Source: Roseovarius halotolerans
GTDB taxonomy: Bacteria > Pseudomonadota > Alphaproteobacteria > Rhodobacterales > Rhodobacteraceae
Direction of reading: 5' to 3'
DNA: 64,000 bases
Assembly: GCF_900172255.1 (NCBI RefSeq)
Contig: NZ_FWFU01000005.1
Span: forward strand, 1 to 64,000
Under the pieces are notes generated by a model, which was not told the DNA's origin, made no database searches, and saw only the letters and a program-made list of their open reading frames with translations. This document shows positions 37,550 to 47,644 of the stretch, piece by piece. The position numbers and the translations under genes are program-made. Each line of letters opens with the position of its first letter. Position 1 is the first letter of the stretch.

Positions 37550-38356
37550 ATGCGGCTGACATGCCCGAATTGCGGCGCACAATACGAAGTGCCCGACGAA
37601 GTGATCCCCGTGGCGGGGCGCGATGTGCAGTGCTCGAACTGTGGCGATACGTGGTTTCAGCACCATCCCGATCATATGCCCGAAACGCGCGTCTCGGACG
37701 AACCCGATGACGCGTCCGCCACATGGGACAACGAAGCCGAATACGAGGCCGAACCGGAGCCCGCGCCCGAGCCCCATCCCGAGCCTGCGCCCGAAGATCC
37801 CGCCGCGCCGCCGCGCCGCGAAATCGACCCGGCCGTCCGCGACCTTCTGCGCGAAGAGGCCGAGCGCGAGGCACAGGCCCGCGCCGCCGAAAGCGCTAGT
37901 GATCTCGAAACCCAGCCCGATCTGGGGCTCGAGTCCCAATCCGCCCCCGAGGATCTGCGCGGTCAGGAGGCCAGGGCGCGCATGGCCCGCCTGCGTGGCG
38001 AACCCGAGCCCCGACCGGCCGACCCGGACCCCAAGGAAGACATCGACCCGGATTCGCGTCGCAACCTGCTGCCCGATATCGACGAGATCAATTCCTCACT
38101 CGAACACACGCCCGAACGCGACGAGGACATGTCCACCACGGATGCGGAACTGGCCCGGCGTGCGAGCGGCGGCGGATTTCGTCGCGGGTTCCTCTGGGCG
38201 GTTCTGCTCTTCGTGATCCTGACGCTGGTCTACATCTTCGCGCCGCAGATCGCCGGGCTCACGCCCGCGCTCGAAGCGCCGATGACGGCCTATGTGAACA
38301 TGGTGAACGATCTGCGCATCCTTCTGCAACAGACGGTTCTGTCCTTCCTGCAATGA
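37550..38356 (+). CDS. Zinc-ribbon membrane protein (MJ0042-type finger)
   Basis: A 268-residue protein. The N-terminus MRLTCPNCGAQYEVPDEVIP...VQCSNCGDTWFQ is a four-cysteine finger of the MJ0042 type. The middle (about 55-205) is Pro/Glu/Asp-rich and probably disordered (EPEPAPEPHPEPAPEDP), and one membrane helix lies near 215-237 (FLWAVLLFVILTLVYIFAPQ). So the finger is cytoplasmic and tethered. Divergent from ftsE. Unknown function; related proteins are seen across alphaproteobacteria. Confidence 0.82.
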   Translation: MRLTCPNCGAQYEVPDEVIPVAGRDVQCSNCGDTWFQHHPDHMPETRVSDEPDDASATWDNEAEYEAEPEPAPEPHPEPAPEDPAAPPRREIDPAVRDLLREEAEREAQARAAESASDLETQPDLGLESQSAPEDLRGQEARARMARLRGEPEPRPADPDPKEDIDPDSRRNLLPDIDEINSSLEHTPERDEDMSTTDAELARRASGGGFRRGFLWAVLLFVILTLVYIFAPQIAGLTPALEAPMTAYVNMVNDLRILLQQTVLSFLQ

Positions 38357-38412
38357 CAATTCCGGCGGGTTGACCGCGGTGTCCGATGCGGTTCTGCGTC
38401 CGGCCTGCGGCC

Positions 38413-41016
38413 TCAGAACCGGTCAAGCAGGCGCTTGAGGTAATCCAGCTCCACATCCGGGCGCGCGCCCTCGCCCGAGCGACGGCGGATCTCGTCCAGC
38501 AATTCGCGCGCGCGGCGATAGACATCCTCGCCCTGCAACAGCGAATCCTGCGTGCCGACCTGCCCGCCCTGGCCGGCGCGCCGCCCCAGCGGGTCCGATT
38601 CCTGCTGACCGACATCGCCACGGGCCTGACCCTGGCCGCCCTGTTGCTGTCGCTGGTTCTCGGCCAATGCCTCGCCAAGGCTGCGCATCCCTTCGCGCAG
38701 TGCCTCCATCGCCTCAGACTGCCTGTCCAGCGCCTCGGGCAGGTCATTGCCGCGCAGTGCCTGTTCGGCACCGTCCATCGCGCGATCCGCCCTTTCCAGC
38801 GACTCGCGCGCCGCGTCTCCGGCCTCGCCGCCGCCGGGCAGGTTGCCCCTCTGGCGTTCCAGTTCCTCGCGCAGCGCCTGTTGCCGGTCGGCAAGCGACC
38901 CCGCCCCGCCCTGCTCGGCCTGACGTTGGCCATCACCCTGGCCCGGCTGGCTGCCCTGGCCCTCGCCCTGCTGACCCCGAGGCTGGTGGCCCTGGCCACG
39001 GCCCTGACCGCCATCTCTGCCCTCGTTGCCCTGGCTTTCGCCCGCCTGCGCGTTGGGGTTGAACTGCTCCTGAAGGTCGCGGAACGCCTCGTCCGACAGG
39101 CCTTGCTGATTGCGCAGCGTCTCGGCCAGCCCTTCCATCGCCTGCTGGCCGGGGTTCTGGCCCTGCTGGCCGCTCTGGCCTTCGGTGACGCGCATGTTCT
39201 CCATCATCTGCTGGAACTGCTCCAGCGCCTCCTGCGCCTCGGCCATGCGGCCCTGTTCCATCAGTTCCTGGATGCGGTCCATCATGTCCTGCAGATCCTG
39301 CTGGGTCATGCGCATGGCATTCTCCGGCATCTGCTGTTGTTCGCCACCGTTCTGCTGGTTTTCGCGCTGCGCCTGCTGCATCTTCTGGCGCATGTAATCG
39401 TCGGTCGCGTCGCGCAGTTCCTGCATCAGGCGCGCGATCTCTTCTTCGGTGGCGCCGTTCTTCATCGCCTCGCTCAACCGCTCCTGCGCCGCGCGCATCC
39501 GCTCCAGCGCATCGCCGATATCGCCCTCTTCCAGCACCAGCGCCAGATCCCACAGCGCCTCGGCGATCCCGTCCTGCGCCTCGCTGTCCAGGCTGTCATG
39601 GCGCACCAGCGTTTCCAGCCGCCGCAGGATCACCCGCAACCGTAAATATGCGGTTTCGGACCGGAACAGCCCCGGATCGGGCTGATAGGACACCGCCCGC
39701 AGAACCTGCGCCACCCGTTTGCCATTGGCCTTCGCCCATAACAGGTCTCGCCGCTGTTCGATCACCGCCGCCGCCAGCGGATCAAAGAACCGCCGCGCGG
39801 GCAGCGTCATCTTTTCCGGCAGGCTCTGCCCCACCTGATCGCGCGCATCGCGCACCTCCAGCTCCAGGGTCACCGGCAGATGCGCCCAGGGGTGCTGCGA
39901 CAGGTTCTCGATCAAGGTCTCGGTGAACTCTGCCCGGTCGCCGGTGATCGGCATCGGCAGGTCCAGTTCGATCGGCGCGCGCGGGTCCGGCTCGGCGGTC
40001 AGCCCGTGGCGGCGCTCCATCTCGGCCATGTCCAGCCGAAACACCGCCCGGCCCCCGGTCACGCCATAATCATCCGCTGCCGTGAATGGCTGGCTCATCT
40101 GCCCGTCAAAGCTGGTTTCGACACCGCTTTGCAGGATCTGCACGCTTGGCCCGGCATCCGGCAAGGCCGTGATCTCCCAGCTCCGGCCGCCCGGTCCGTC
40201 GATCGACAGCGTCCCGTCCTGCGCCAGATCGAATCCTTGCTCCGGGCTCGTGGCGGGTTCCACTTCACCGATGCGCCCCGATACGGTCTCGGCCACGCTC
40301 AACGCGCCGACCTCGCCATAAAGACGCAAGGTCACGCGACTGCCCTGCGGGGCGGCGATCTTGCCCTTCTGATCGTTGAGATAGAGGCTGGGCAGACCGG
40401 TATAGGCAGGCGGCTCGATCCAGCCCTCCCAGGTCGGGCCGGTCGCCAGTGCCGCGCCGCCACCCGGCGCCATCCCGGCCACCGTGCCGACCCGCCAGAT
40501 CGACCCGAACATCAGCGCCACCACCAGCCCCAGCAGCGCCACATAGCGCAGCCCGAACGGGTCGCGCGCCGACAGGCGCAGGTCAGGCTCGACCGCCCGC
40601 GCGCTCGCCGCGCGTTCTGCCATGCGTTCCTGGTGCGCGCGCCACAACGCCTCGGACCCGGCGTCGCCCATGCCCACCGCCTGCGCATCCGCCAGCGCCG
40701 TCAGAGGATGCCCCGGCAGGCTGTCGTCGATCCGCGCCAGCGCCGCCTCGCGCGTGGGCCAGCGAAACGCCCGAAAACCCTGAACGGCAAACAGCAGGAC
40801 CGCCAGCAGCGTCACCACCATCGCCCCCCAGACCACTTCCAGCGGCATCAGGTCATGCAGGCCCAGCAGCAGCACCGCCGCCACCGCCGCCACCAGCGAC
40901 CAGAGCGGCCAGAACGCGCGCACGACCCGCTCCGCGATCAGCCCCGCCCATGTCAGGGTCAGGGGCCGCCGCAGCCGGTTCAGCACCGGGGTCAGGGGTG
41001 AGGATTGCCTCGCCAT
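38413..41016 (-). CDS. TIGR02302/DUF4175 family large membrane protein
   Basis: An 867-residue protein. Three helices near the N-terminus (about 30-52, 57-77, 145-165), a long extracytoplasmic part, and a C-terminal third made of Gln/Glu/Met-rich and then Gly/Gln-rich low-complexity sequence with many QGQ and RGQ runs (about 560-820). This plan and the place beside lysA fit TIGR02302. Function unknown; surface or cell-envelope role is inferred. The ATG at 41016 (MARQSSPLTP) is chosen over an ATG 33 nt upstream. Confidence 0.82.
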   Translation of the reverse strand: MARQSSPLTPVLNRLRRPLTLTWAGLIAERVVRAFWPLWSLVAAVAAVLLLGLHDLMPLEVVWGAMVVTLLAVLLFAVQGFRAFRWPTREAALARIDDSLPGHPLTALADAQAVGMGDAGSEALWRAHQERMAERAASARAVEPDLRLSARDPFGLRYVALLGLVVALMFGSIWRVGTVAGMAPGGGAALATGPTWEGWIEPPAYTGLPSLYLNDQKGKIAAPQGSRVTLRLYGEVGALSVAETVSGRIGEVEPATSPEQGFDLAQDGTLSIDGPGGRSWEITALPDAGPSVQILQSGVETSFDGQMSQPFTAADDYGVTGGRAVFRLDMAEMERRHGLTAEPDPRAPIELDLPMPITGDRAEFTETLIENLSQHPWAHLPVTLELEVRDARDQVGQSLPEKMTLPARRFFDPLAAAVIEQRRDLLWAKANGKRVAQVLRAVSYQPDPGLFRSETAYLRLRVILRRLETLVRHDSLDSEAQDGIAEALWDLALVLEEGDIGDALERMRAAQERLSEAMKNGATEEEIARLMQELRDATDDYMRQKMQQAQRENQQNGGEQQQMPENAMRMTQQDLQDMMDRIQELMEQGRMAEAQEALEQFQQMMENMRVTEGQSGQQGQNPGQQAMEGLAETLRNQQGLSDEAFRDLQEQFNPNAQAGESQGNEGRDGGQGRGQGHQPRGQQGEGQGSQPGQGDGQRQAEQGGAGSLADRQQALREELERQRGNLPGGGEAGDAARESLERADRAMDGAEQALRGNDLPEALDRQSEAMEALREGMRSLGEALAENQRQQQGGQGQARGDVGQQESDPLGRRAGQGGQVGTQDSLLQGEDVYRRARELLDEIRRRSGEGARPDVELDYLKRLLDRF

Positions 41017-41053
41017 GCTCCGCTTCGCTCCGGGGCGTGACGCGCCCACCGCG

Positions 41054-42319
41054 TCACAGCCATTCGGGAATGGTATCTCGATTTATGATCTCGTCAAAGC
41101 TCGGCCGCGCCCGGATGACGGCGAATTGATGCTCATGGACCAGAACTTCGGGCACCAGCGGGCGCGTATTGTATTCACTCGACATCACCGCGCCATAGGC
41201 ACCCGCGCTGCGAAACGCCACGAGATCCCCCGCCGCCAGCGGCGGCAGCATCCGCGCCCTGGCGAATGTATCCCCCGATTCGCAGACCGGCCCCACCACG
41301 TCATAGGGCGCCTGCTCGGCCCCCGGCGCGGGCTCTCTGACCGGCACGATATCGTGATAGGCATCATACATGGCCGGGCGAATGAGATCGTTCATCGCCG
41401 CATCCAGGATCAGGAAATCGCGCCCCTCCCCGGATTTGAGGTAAATCACCTCGCTCACCAGTATCCCGGCATTCCCCGCCACCAGCCGCCCCGGCTCGAT
41501 CTCAAGCTCACACCCCAGGTGTCCCAGCGTGTCCTTGATCAGCTGGCCGTATTCCGTGGGCAGCGGCGGCGCCTCGTTCGAACGCGTATAGGGAATGCCC
41601 AGCCCCCCGCCCAGGTCGAGCCGCCGGATGTCATGCCCATCGGCCCGCAGCATCCCGGTCAGCTCCGCGACCTTCTCATAGGCCTGCCGGAACGGCTCCA
41701 GATCGGTCAGCTGGCTGCCGATATGCACGTCGATCCCGACCACCTCCAGACCCTTCAGGGCGGCGGCCTCGGCATAGACCTCGCGCGCCCTTGCGATCGG
41801 AATGCCGAACTTGTTCTCGCTCTTGCCGGTCGCGATCTTGGCATGGGTCTTCGCATCCACATCGGGGTTCACCCGCAGCGTGATCGGCGCGCGCAGACCC
41901 AGCGAAAGCGCCACCTCGTTGAGCGCCACCATCTCGGGCTCGCTCTCGACATTGAACTGCCGGATACCGCCTTCCAGCGCCTGGCGCATTTCCTCGCGGG
42001 TCTTGCCGACGCCGGAAAACACGATCCGCTCGCCCGGCACGCCCGCCGCCCTGGCACGGGCATATTCCCCACCCGAGACCACATCCATCCCGGCGCCCAG
42101 CGCCGCCAGCGTTTTCAGGATCGCCTGATTGCTGGCCGCCTTCATGGCATAGCAGACAAGGTGATCCACACCCTCCAGCGCCTCGTCGAACAGGCGGAAA
42201 TGACGGCTCAGCGTCGCCGTGGAATAGCAATAGAACGGCGTGCCCACTGCGGCCGCGATCTCGGCCACCGGCACATCCTCGGCATGAAGCGCGCCGCCGC
42301 GGTAAAGAAAATGATCCAT
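41054..42319 (-). CDS. lysA: Diaminopimelate decarboxylase
   Basis: A 421-residue PLP enzyme, last step of lysine synthesis. The PLP lysine is in CYAMKAASN, with VVSGGEYARARAAG, HIGSQLTDL, LDLGGGLGIPY, EPGRLVAGNAG and the second-subunit active-site CESGDTFARAR. Normal length. It stands between the LptM-like lipoprotein gene (117 bp away) and the TIGR02302 gene (37 bp). Note that this window also holds probable lysine-degrading genes at 5-7 kb. Confidence 0.97.
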   Translation of the reverse strand: MDHFLYRGGALHAEDVPVAEIAAAVGTPFYCYSTATLSRHFRLFDEALEGVDHLVCYAMKAASNQAILKTLAALGAGMDVVSGGEYARARAAGVPGERIVFSGVGKTREEMRQALEGGIRQFNVESEPEMVALNEVALSLGLRAPITLRVNPDVDAKTHAKIATGKSENKFGIPIARAREVYAEAAALKGLEVVGIDVHIGSQLTDLEPFRQAYEKVAELTGMLRADGHDIRRLDLGGGLGIPYTRSNEAPPLPTEYGQLIKDTLGHLGCELEIEPGRLVAGNAGILVSEVIYLKSGEGRDFLILDAAMNDLIRPAMYDAYHDIVPVREPAPGAEQAPYDVVGPVCESGDTFARARMLPPLAAGDLVAFRSAGAYGAVMSSEYNTRPLVPEVLVHEHQFAVIRARPSFDEIINRDTIPEWL

Positions 42320-42436
42320 CTGCTCGCGCCTTCATCCCGCCTCGGGACACCGCGCAGCACACCTGCCTTGCGCTGATCGTCCCGGCTTCATCGTTCCAAA
42401 AATACTCATAACGCCACGCCTGACCACAGGCGCGCC

Positions 42437-42622
42437 CTAAAGGGTCGCGCCCGCATGCACGCTGACGCGGCCACTGATCCAATCCGCTCCGGGCTTCTCC
42501 GCCCCGCTCTCGGTCCTCGTGACCCTGTCCTTTTCTTGGTCCCGCGTCGGACGGATCGGCTCGCCATCGGCGCCGCATCCCGCCAGCACCGCCAGCACCA
42601 ACACACTCAGCATCCATTTCAT
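42437..42622 (-). CDS. Small lipoprotein, LptM-like
   Basis: A 61-residue lipoprotein: signal peptide [16 protein letters not shown] with a good lipobox (LAGC), then [11 protein letters not shown], which resembles the CG-x-G-P-L-x-P start of LptM (YifL) proteins, the LPS translocon maturation factor. Small lipoproteins of this kind commonly lie beside lysA. It starts within the argH stop (ATGA), so is coupled to argH. The tail is short, charged and probably disordered. Confidence 0.72.
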   Translation of the reverse strand: MKWMLSVLVLAVLAGCGADGEPIRPTRDQEKDRVTRTESGAEKPGADWISGRVSVHAGATL

Positions 42623-44010
42623 GTCAGCACCTCCTTCCAGCGTGCGATCTGCGCGCGCACCTGTTCCGGCGCCGTGCCGCCATAGCTCATGCGAGACGCC
42701 ACCGAATTATGCACACCCAGCACATCATAGACCGAGGCGTCGATTTCGCCATGCACCGATTGCATCTCTTCAAGGCTCAGATCCGGCAGGTCGCACCCCT
42801 TCGCCTCGGCTTTCGCCACAAGGCTCCCGGTGACATGATGCGCCTCGCGGAACGGCATGCCCAGAACCCGCACCAGCCAGTCCGCGAGGTCGGTCGCGGT
42901 GCTGAACCCGCTGCCGGCCGCCGCCTCCAGCGCAGCGCGCTGCGGGGCCATGTCGCGCACCATGCCTTCCATCGCGGCCAGCGCCAACATCAGGTTGTCG
43001 GCAGCGTCAAAGACCTGCTCCTTGTCCTCCTGCATGTCCTTGGAATAGGCCAGCGGCAGCCCCTTCATCACCGTCATCAGCGCGACATTCGCGCCGAAGA
43101 TCCGCCCGATCTTGGCCCGGATCAGCTCGGCGGCGTCGGGGTTCTTCTTCTGCGGCATGATGCTCGATCCGGTGGAAAACCGGTCTGACAGCGCCACGAA
43201 ACGGAACTGCGCCGACGACCAGATCACCAGCTCCTCGGCAAAGCGGCTCAGATGCATCGCACAGATGCTGGCCGCCCCCAGGAACTCCAGCGCGAAATCC
43301 CGGTCACTGACCGCATCCAGCGAATTCGCCGAAGGGCGGTCAAACCCAAGCTCCTTCGCCGTCATCTCGCGGTCGATGGGAAAGCTCGTGCCGGCCAGCG
43401 CCGCCGCACCCAGCGGGCATTCGTTCATCCGCACCCGCGCATCGCGCACCCGTCCCAGGTCACGGGCGAACATCTCGACATAGGCCATCATGTGATGGCC
43501 CCAGGTGACGGGCTGCGCGGTCTGCAGATGGGTGAATCCCGGCATCACCCAATCCGCCCCGGCCTCGGCCTGCCCCAGAAGCGCGCCGATCAATGCCTTC
43601 AGCCCGGCTTCGGTGGCGTCCAGCTGATCGCGCACCCAGAGGCGGAAATCGGTTGCCACCTGGTCATTGCGCGACCGCCCGGTATGCAGGCGCCCCGCCG
43701 GATCGCCGATGATCGCCTTCAGCCGCGCCTCGACATTCATGTGGATGTCTTCCAGCGCGGTGGAAAATTCGAACCGCCCCTCCTCGATCTCTGACAAGAC
43801 CGTGAGCAGCCCTTCCCTCATCGCCTCGGCATCACTATCACTGATGATACCCGTGGCCGCCAGCATGGCGGCATGGGCGCGCGAGCCGGCGATATCCTGT
43901 GCCGCAAGCCGCCTGTCGAATCCGATCGAGGCGTTGATCGCCTCCATGATCGCATCCGGCCCGGCGGCAAAACGGCCGCCCCACATCTGGTTCGAGGTCG
44001 TGTCAGTCAT
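42619..44010 (-). CDS. argH: Argininosuccinate lyase
   Basis: A 463-residue enzyme of the fumarase/aspartase superfamily, last step of arginine synthesis. [20 protein letters not shown] at the N-terminus, [32 protein letters not shown], and the superfamily signature [12 protein letters not shown]. Starts only 22 bp from the divergent thioredoxin gene; GAAGGG serves as ribosome site. Confidence 0.97.
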   Translation of the reverse strand: MTDTTSNQMWGGRFAAGPDAIMEAINASIGFDRRLAAQDIAGSRAHAAMLAATGIISDSDAEAMREGLLTVLSEIEEGRFEFSTALEDIHMNVEARLKAIIGDPAGRLHTGRSRNDQVATDFRLWVRDQLDATEAGLKALIGALLGQAEAGADWVMPGFTHLQTAQPVTWGHHMMAYVEMFARDLGRVRDARVRMNECPLGAAALAGTSFPIDREMTAKELGFDRPSANSLDAVSDRDFALEFLGAASICAMHLSRFAEELVIWSSAQFRFVALSDRFSTGSSIMPQKKNPDAAELIRAKIGRIFGANVALMTVMKGLPLAYSKDMQEDKEQVFDAADNLMLALAAMEGMVRDMAPQRAALEAAAGSGFSTATDLADWLVRVLGMPFREAHHVTGSLVAKAEAKGCDLPDLSLEEMQSVHGEIDASVYDVLGVHNSVASRMSYGGTAPEQVRAQIARWKEVLT

Positions 44011-44032
44011 GTCTCAGCCCTTCGGAGGGAAA

Positions 44033-44593
44033 ATGAACTTCATTCGTTTCGTCATCCTTTATATGGCGCTCGCACTCGGTGCAAACGCCGCCATCGCCGA
44101 TACTTCCGCGCTCGAGGCCCTGCGCGAAGGCGACATGAAGAAACTGACCTTCCACAGCAGCCCGCAGGCGGTTTCCCAAACACCCTTCGAACACGCCGAT
44201 GGCGGCACCGGCACATTGGCCGACTTCCAGGGCAAGCATGTAGTGCTGAACTTCTGGGCCACCTGGTGCGCGCCCTGCCGCAAGGAAATGCCCATGCTCT
44301 CCGAGTTGCAGACCGAACTGGGCGGCGACTCCTTCGAGGTCGTGACCCTCGCCACCGGCCGCAACGCTCTCCCGGCGATGAAAAAGTTCTTCGACGAGAT
44401 CGGCGTCGACAACCTGCCGCTCCATCGCGACCCCAAAAGCGCCATCGCCCGCGAGATGGGAGTCTTCGGCCTGCCCATCACCGTGATCCTCGACCCCGAC
44501 GGGCAGGAGATCGCCCGCCTCCAAGGCGACGCCCACTGGAACTCCGACAGCGCCAAGGCGATCCTCACCACGCTGATCTCCGGCGGGTCCTGA
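44033..44593 (+). CDS. TlpA/ResA-type thiol-disulfide protein
   Basis: A 186-residue periplasmic thioredoxin-fold protein. Signal peptide to about residue 23 (ANAAIAD), then the redox motif FWATWCAPCRKEMPM and cis-Pro block GVFGLPITVILDPDG. Such proteins reduce cytochrome c or copper-site cysteines. GGAGGG precedes the ATG. The start is 22 bp from that of argH on the other strand. Confidence 0.9.
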   Translation: MNFIRFVILYMALALGANAAIADTSALEALREGDMKKLTFHSSPQAVSQTPFEHADGGTGTLADFQGKHVVLNFWATWCAPCRKEMPMLSELQTELGGDSFEVVTLATGRNALPAMKKFFDEIGVDNLPLHRDPKSAIAREMGVFGLPITVILDPDGQEIARLQGDAHWNSDSAKAILTTLISGGS

Positions 44594-44692
44594 TTCGACG
44601 ACCCCTTGTCCCGGCCCGGCGCGGCGGCACCCGTCGGGCGGGGCCGCGCGGGGCAATGAACGGCTGTTTGCAGGGCCGAAAATGGCCAAGGC

Positions 44693-44768
44693 GCGGGTTT
44701 TGTACATATTCTCGGCGCGACCTTCCGTTTTCGGTACAAAACCCGCGTACAAAACGGACGTTTTGTAC
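44693..44768 (-). repeat. Dispersed repeat family B, copy 1
   Basis: Two inverted repeats side by side: GCGGGTTTTGTAC (44693-44705) with its perfect 13-bp complement (44734-44746), then GTACAAAAC-GGAC-GTTTTGTAC (44747-44768). Read on the minus strand it aligns along its length, with changes, to 51121-51196. It lies 47 bp before ttcA. Confidence 0.75.
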
Positions 44769-44815
44769 ACCACGCAACCCTTGCCGCAGGGGCGCGAATT
44801 CCCTAAAGCCTGCCC

Positions 44816-45685
44816 ATGCTCGATGATGCAAAAGATATCCATCCGCTCTTTTCCGGTGCCCCCTCGGGCACCGAGTTCAAGAAGCTTCGTAAACGCATCG
44901 TGCGCCAGGCCCGCGAGGCGATCGAGCAATTCGGCATGGTCGAAAAAGGCGCCCGCTGGCTGGTCTGCCTCTCTGGCGGCAAGGACAGCTACACGCTCCT
45001 CGCCGTGCTGCATGAACTGCAATGGCGCGGCCTGCTGCCGGTCGATCTACTGGCCTGCAATCTCGATCAGGGCCAACCCGGCTTCCCGGCCACCGTGCTG
45101 CCGGAATTCCTTGAAAAAATGGGGGTTCCGCACCGGATCGAGTATCAGGACACCTATTCCATCGTGGTCGACAAGGTGCCGCAGGGCCGGACCTACTGCG
45201 CGCTCTGTTCGCGTCTTCGGCGCGGCAACCTGTATCGGATCGCCCGTGAAGAGGGCTGTTCCGCGGTCATTCTGGGCCACCACCGGGACGACATTCTCGA
45301 GACCTTTTTCATGAACCTCTTTCACGGCGGACGGCTGGCAACCATGCCGCCCAAGCTGTTGAATGAAGAGGGCGATCTTCACGTTTGCCGCCCGCTGGCA
45401 TTCGTGGCCGAGGATGATTGCGAAAAATTCGCGAGATCAATGGGTTACCCCATAATCCCCTGTGATCTGTGCGGATCTCAGGACGGTTTGCAGCGCCAGC
45501 AGGTCAAACGGATTCTCGACGGCTGGGAGGCCAACAGCCCCGGTCGCCGCCAGGTCATGTTCCGCGCCCTGATGAACGCCCGCCCCTCCCACCTCCTTGA
45601 CCCAAAGCTCTTTGATTTCATGGGCTTGACCCGCGACGCCCCGCCCGAGGATGCCAATCCGGATGCCTTGCCGCGCTTGCGTTGA
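44816..45685 (+). CDS. ttcA: tRNA 2-thiocytidine synthetase TtcA
   Basis: A 289-residue ATP-dependent tRNA thiolase that puts sulfur on cytidine 32. The PP-loop is [12 protein letters not shown], and two cysteine pairs ([12 protein letters not shown] and IPCDLCGSQ) bind the Fe-S cluster. [15 protein letters not shown] is another family block. Length is typical. No clear ribosome site is visible before the ATG. Confidence 0.95.
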   Translation: MLDDAKDIHPLFSGAPSGTEFKKLRKRIVRQAREAIEQFGMVEKGARWLVCLSGGKDSYTLLAVLHELQWRGLLPVDLLACNLDQGQPGFPATVLPEFLEKMGVPHRIEYQDTYSIVVDKVPQGRTYCALCSRLRRGNLYRIAREEGCSAVILGHHRDDILETFFMNLFHGGRLATMPPKLLNEEGDLHVCRPLAFVAEDDCEKFARSMGYPIIPCDLCGSQDGLQRQQVKRILDGWEANSPGRRQVMFRALMNARPSHLLDPKLFDFMGLTRDAPPEDANPDALPRLR

Positions 45686-45805
45686 ATGGTCTCAGGGGGG
45701 CATCCCGGCATGGCCCGAACCCCTGTTTTCCCTGAATCCCCTTGACCTTTGGCCGCTCACTCTGTTGAACCGCGGTGACTGCAAACATACGGGTGGCACC
45801 CTTCG

Positions 45806-47644
45806 ATGAACGATCAGAACAAGAACCTAATCCTCGCGACCGCCTTGAGCTTCATCGTCATCCTGGTGTGGTTTCTCCTGTTCCCGCCCCCCGAACCCGC
45901 GCCACAGGACAATCTGACCGCCCCTGAAACCGTTCAGGGCGATGCCACCCTGCCCGATACCGCAAGCGCTCCGGCCACCGCCGCCGCGCCCCCGACCGCC
46001 ACTGGCGAAGCCCCCGCCGCATCCACCGCCGCAGCCGATTCCGAGCCCTCGGACGCGCCGCGCGTGCCGATCTCGACGCCAAGCCTGAAAGGCTCGATTT
46101 CGCTCGAGGGCGGGCGCATCGACGAACTTGCCTTGCGCAACTACCGTGAAACGCTCGAACCCGATGCCGACATCGTCACGCTCCTGTCCCCGGTCGGCAG
46201 CAGCCAGCCCTATTATGCCTTGTTCGGCTGGGCGCCGGGCCAGGGCCTGACACCCGAGACCGTCCCCGGCGCGAACACCCTGTGGGAGGTTCAATCCGGT
46301 GACGAACTGACACCGGACTCACCGCTGACGCTGGTCTGGGACAATGGCGAGGGCCTGGTGTTCCGCCGCGAAATCAGTGTTGATGAGAAGTTCATGTTCA
46401 CGGTCACCCAATCGGTCGAGAACACTGGCAATGCCGAATCCACGCTGGCGCCATATGGGATTCTGGCGCGTCATGGTAAGCCCGTGGATTTGAAGAATTT
46501 CTTCATCCTGCACGAAGGCGGCATCAGCATGGTCGATGGCGAGCTGTCCGAAATCGACTATGACGATTTTGAACCCGCCACCAATCATCAGCCTGTCGCG
46601 GTCGCCGAAACCGGCTGGACCGGCTTTACCGACCACTACTGGATGACGACCCTGGTGCCCGGAGAAGGTGACGCGCAATTCACCACCTTCGAGGATACCC
46701 GCCGCAACATTTATCAGACCACGGCCAAGCAAAGCACCAAGACGCTCGCGCCGGGCACAAGCATCACCGTCTCCACCCGTCTTTTTGCCGGGGCCAAGGA
46801 ATGGGACACGATCCGCGATTACCAGAACGAGCAGGGAATCGACCGGTTTCTCGACTCCATCGACTGGGGTTGGTTCTTCTTCCTTACCAAGCCGATCTTC
46901 GCCGTTCTGCATTGGCTGAACGCCACGTTTGCGAGCCTGGGCCTGACCGGTTCTATGGGCTGGGCGATCATCGCTCTGACACTGCTGATCAAGGCGATTC
47001 TTATGCCGCTGGCGTACAAGTCCTACGTCTCGATGGCGAAGATGAAGGAACTCCAGCCGCAGATGGAGAAGATCAAGGAATCCGCCGGCGACGACCGCCA
47101 GCGGCTTCAGAAAGAGATGATGGAGCTTTACAAGAAGGAAAAGGTGAACCCGGCCTCGGGCTGTCTGCCAATCCTTCTGCAGATCCCGATTTTCTTCTCG
47201 CTCTACAAGGTGATCTTCGTCACGCTCGAACTGCGCCACGCCCCCTGGATCGGCTGGATTCGCGATCTTTCGGCGCCGGATCCGTCGTCGCTGTATAACC
47301 TCTGGGGAATTCTTCCTTGGGGCACGCCCGAGCCCGGCTCAGTGCTGGCGCTGATCTTCATCGGCATCCTGCCGTTGCTTCTGGGGATCTCGATGTGGCT
47401 TCAGCAGAAGCTGAACCCGGCGCCCACCGATCCTACGCAGCAGATGATCTTTGCCTGGATGCCTTGGGTGTTCATGTTCATGCTGGGCAGCTTCGCCAGC
47501 GGGCTGGTGATCTACTGGATCGCCAACAACACGATCACGTTCACGCAGCAATATCTGATCATGCGCAGTCAGGGTTACAAACCCGATGTCCTTGGCAACA
47601 TCCTGTCCAGCCTGAAGCGCAAGCCGAGACCGGACCAGAAATGA
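45806..47644 (+). CDS. yidC: Membrane protein insertase YidC
   Basis: A 612-residue insertase. The N-terminal helix is ILATALSFIVILVWFLLFPPP, followed by an Ala/Pro/Thr-rich linker, a large periplasmic domain (about 90-350) and the C-terminal five-helix core with MGWAIIALTLLIKAILMPLAYKSY, NPASGCLPILLQIPIFFSLYKVIF and the last helix before TFTQQYLIM. The basic C-terminal tail (KRKPRPDQK) fits ribosome contact. It overlaps the next gene by 4 nt. Confidence 0.97.
   Translation: MNDQNKNLILATALSFIVILVWFLLFPPPEPAPQDNLTAPETVQGDATLPDTASAPATAAAPPTATGEAPAASTAAADSEPSDAPRVPISTPSLKGSISLEGGRIDELALRNYRETLEPDADIVTLLSPVGSSQPYYALFGWAPGQGLTPETVPGANTLWEVQSGDELTPDSPLTLVWDNGEGLVFRREISVDEKFMFTVTQSVENTGNAESTLAPYGILARHGKPVDLKNFFILHEGGISMVDGELSEIDYDDFEPATNHQPVAVAETGWTGFTDHYWMTTLVPGEGDAQFTTFEDTRRNIYQTTAKQSTKTLAPGTSITVSTRLFAGAKEWDTIRDYQNEQGIDRFLDSIDWGWFFFLTKPIFAVLHWLNATFASLGLTGSMGWAIIALTLLIKAILMPLAYKSYVSMAKMKELQPQMEKIKESAGDDRQRLQKEMMELYKKEKVNPASGCLPILLQIPIFFSLYKVIFVTLELRHAPWIGWIRDLSAPDPSSLYNLWGILPWGTPEPGSVLALIFIGILPLLLGISMWLQQKLNPAPTDPTQQMIFAWMPWVFMFMLGSFASGLVIYWIANNTITFTQQYLIMRSQGYKPDVLGNILSSLKRKPRPDQK

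Noticed and set aside
45740-45770. Promoter TTGACC upstream of yidC
   Set aside because: The -35-like TTGACC is good, but no -10-like hexamer lies at a normal distance.
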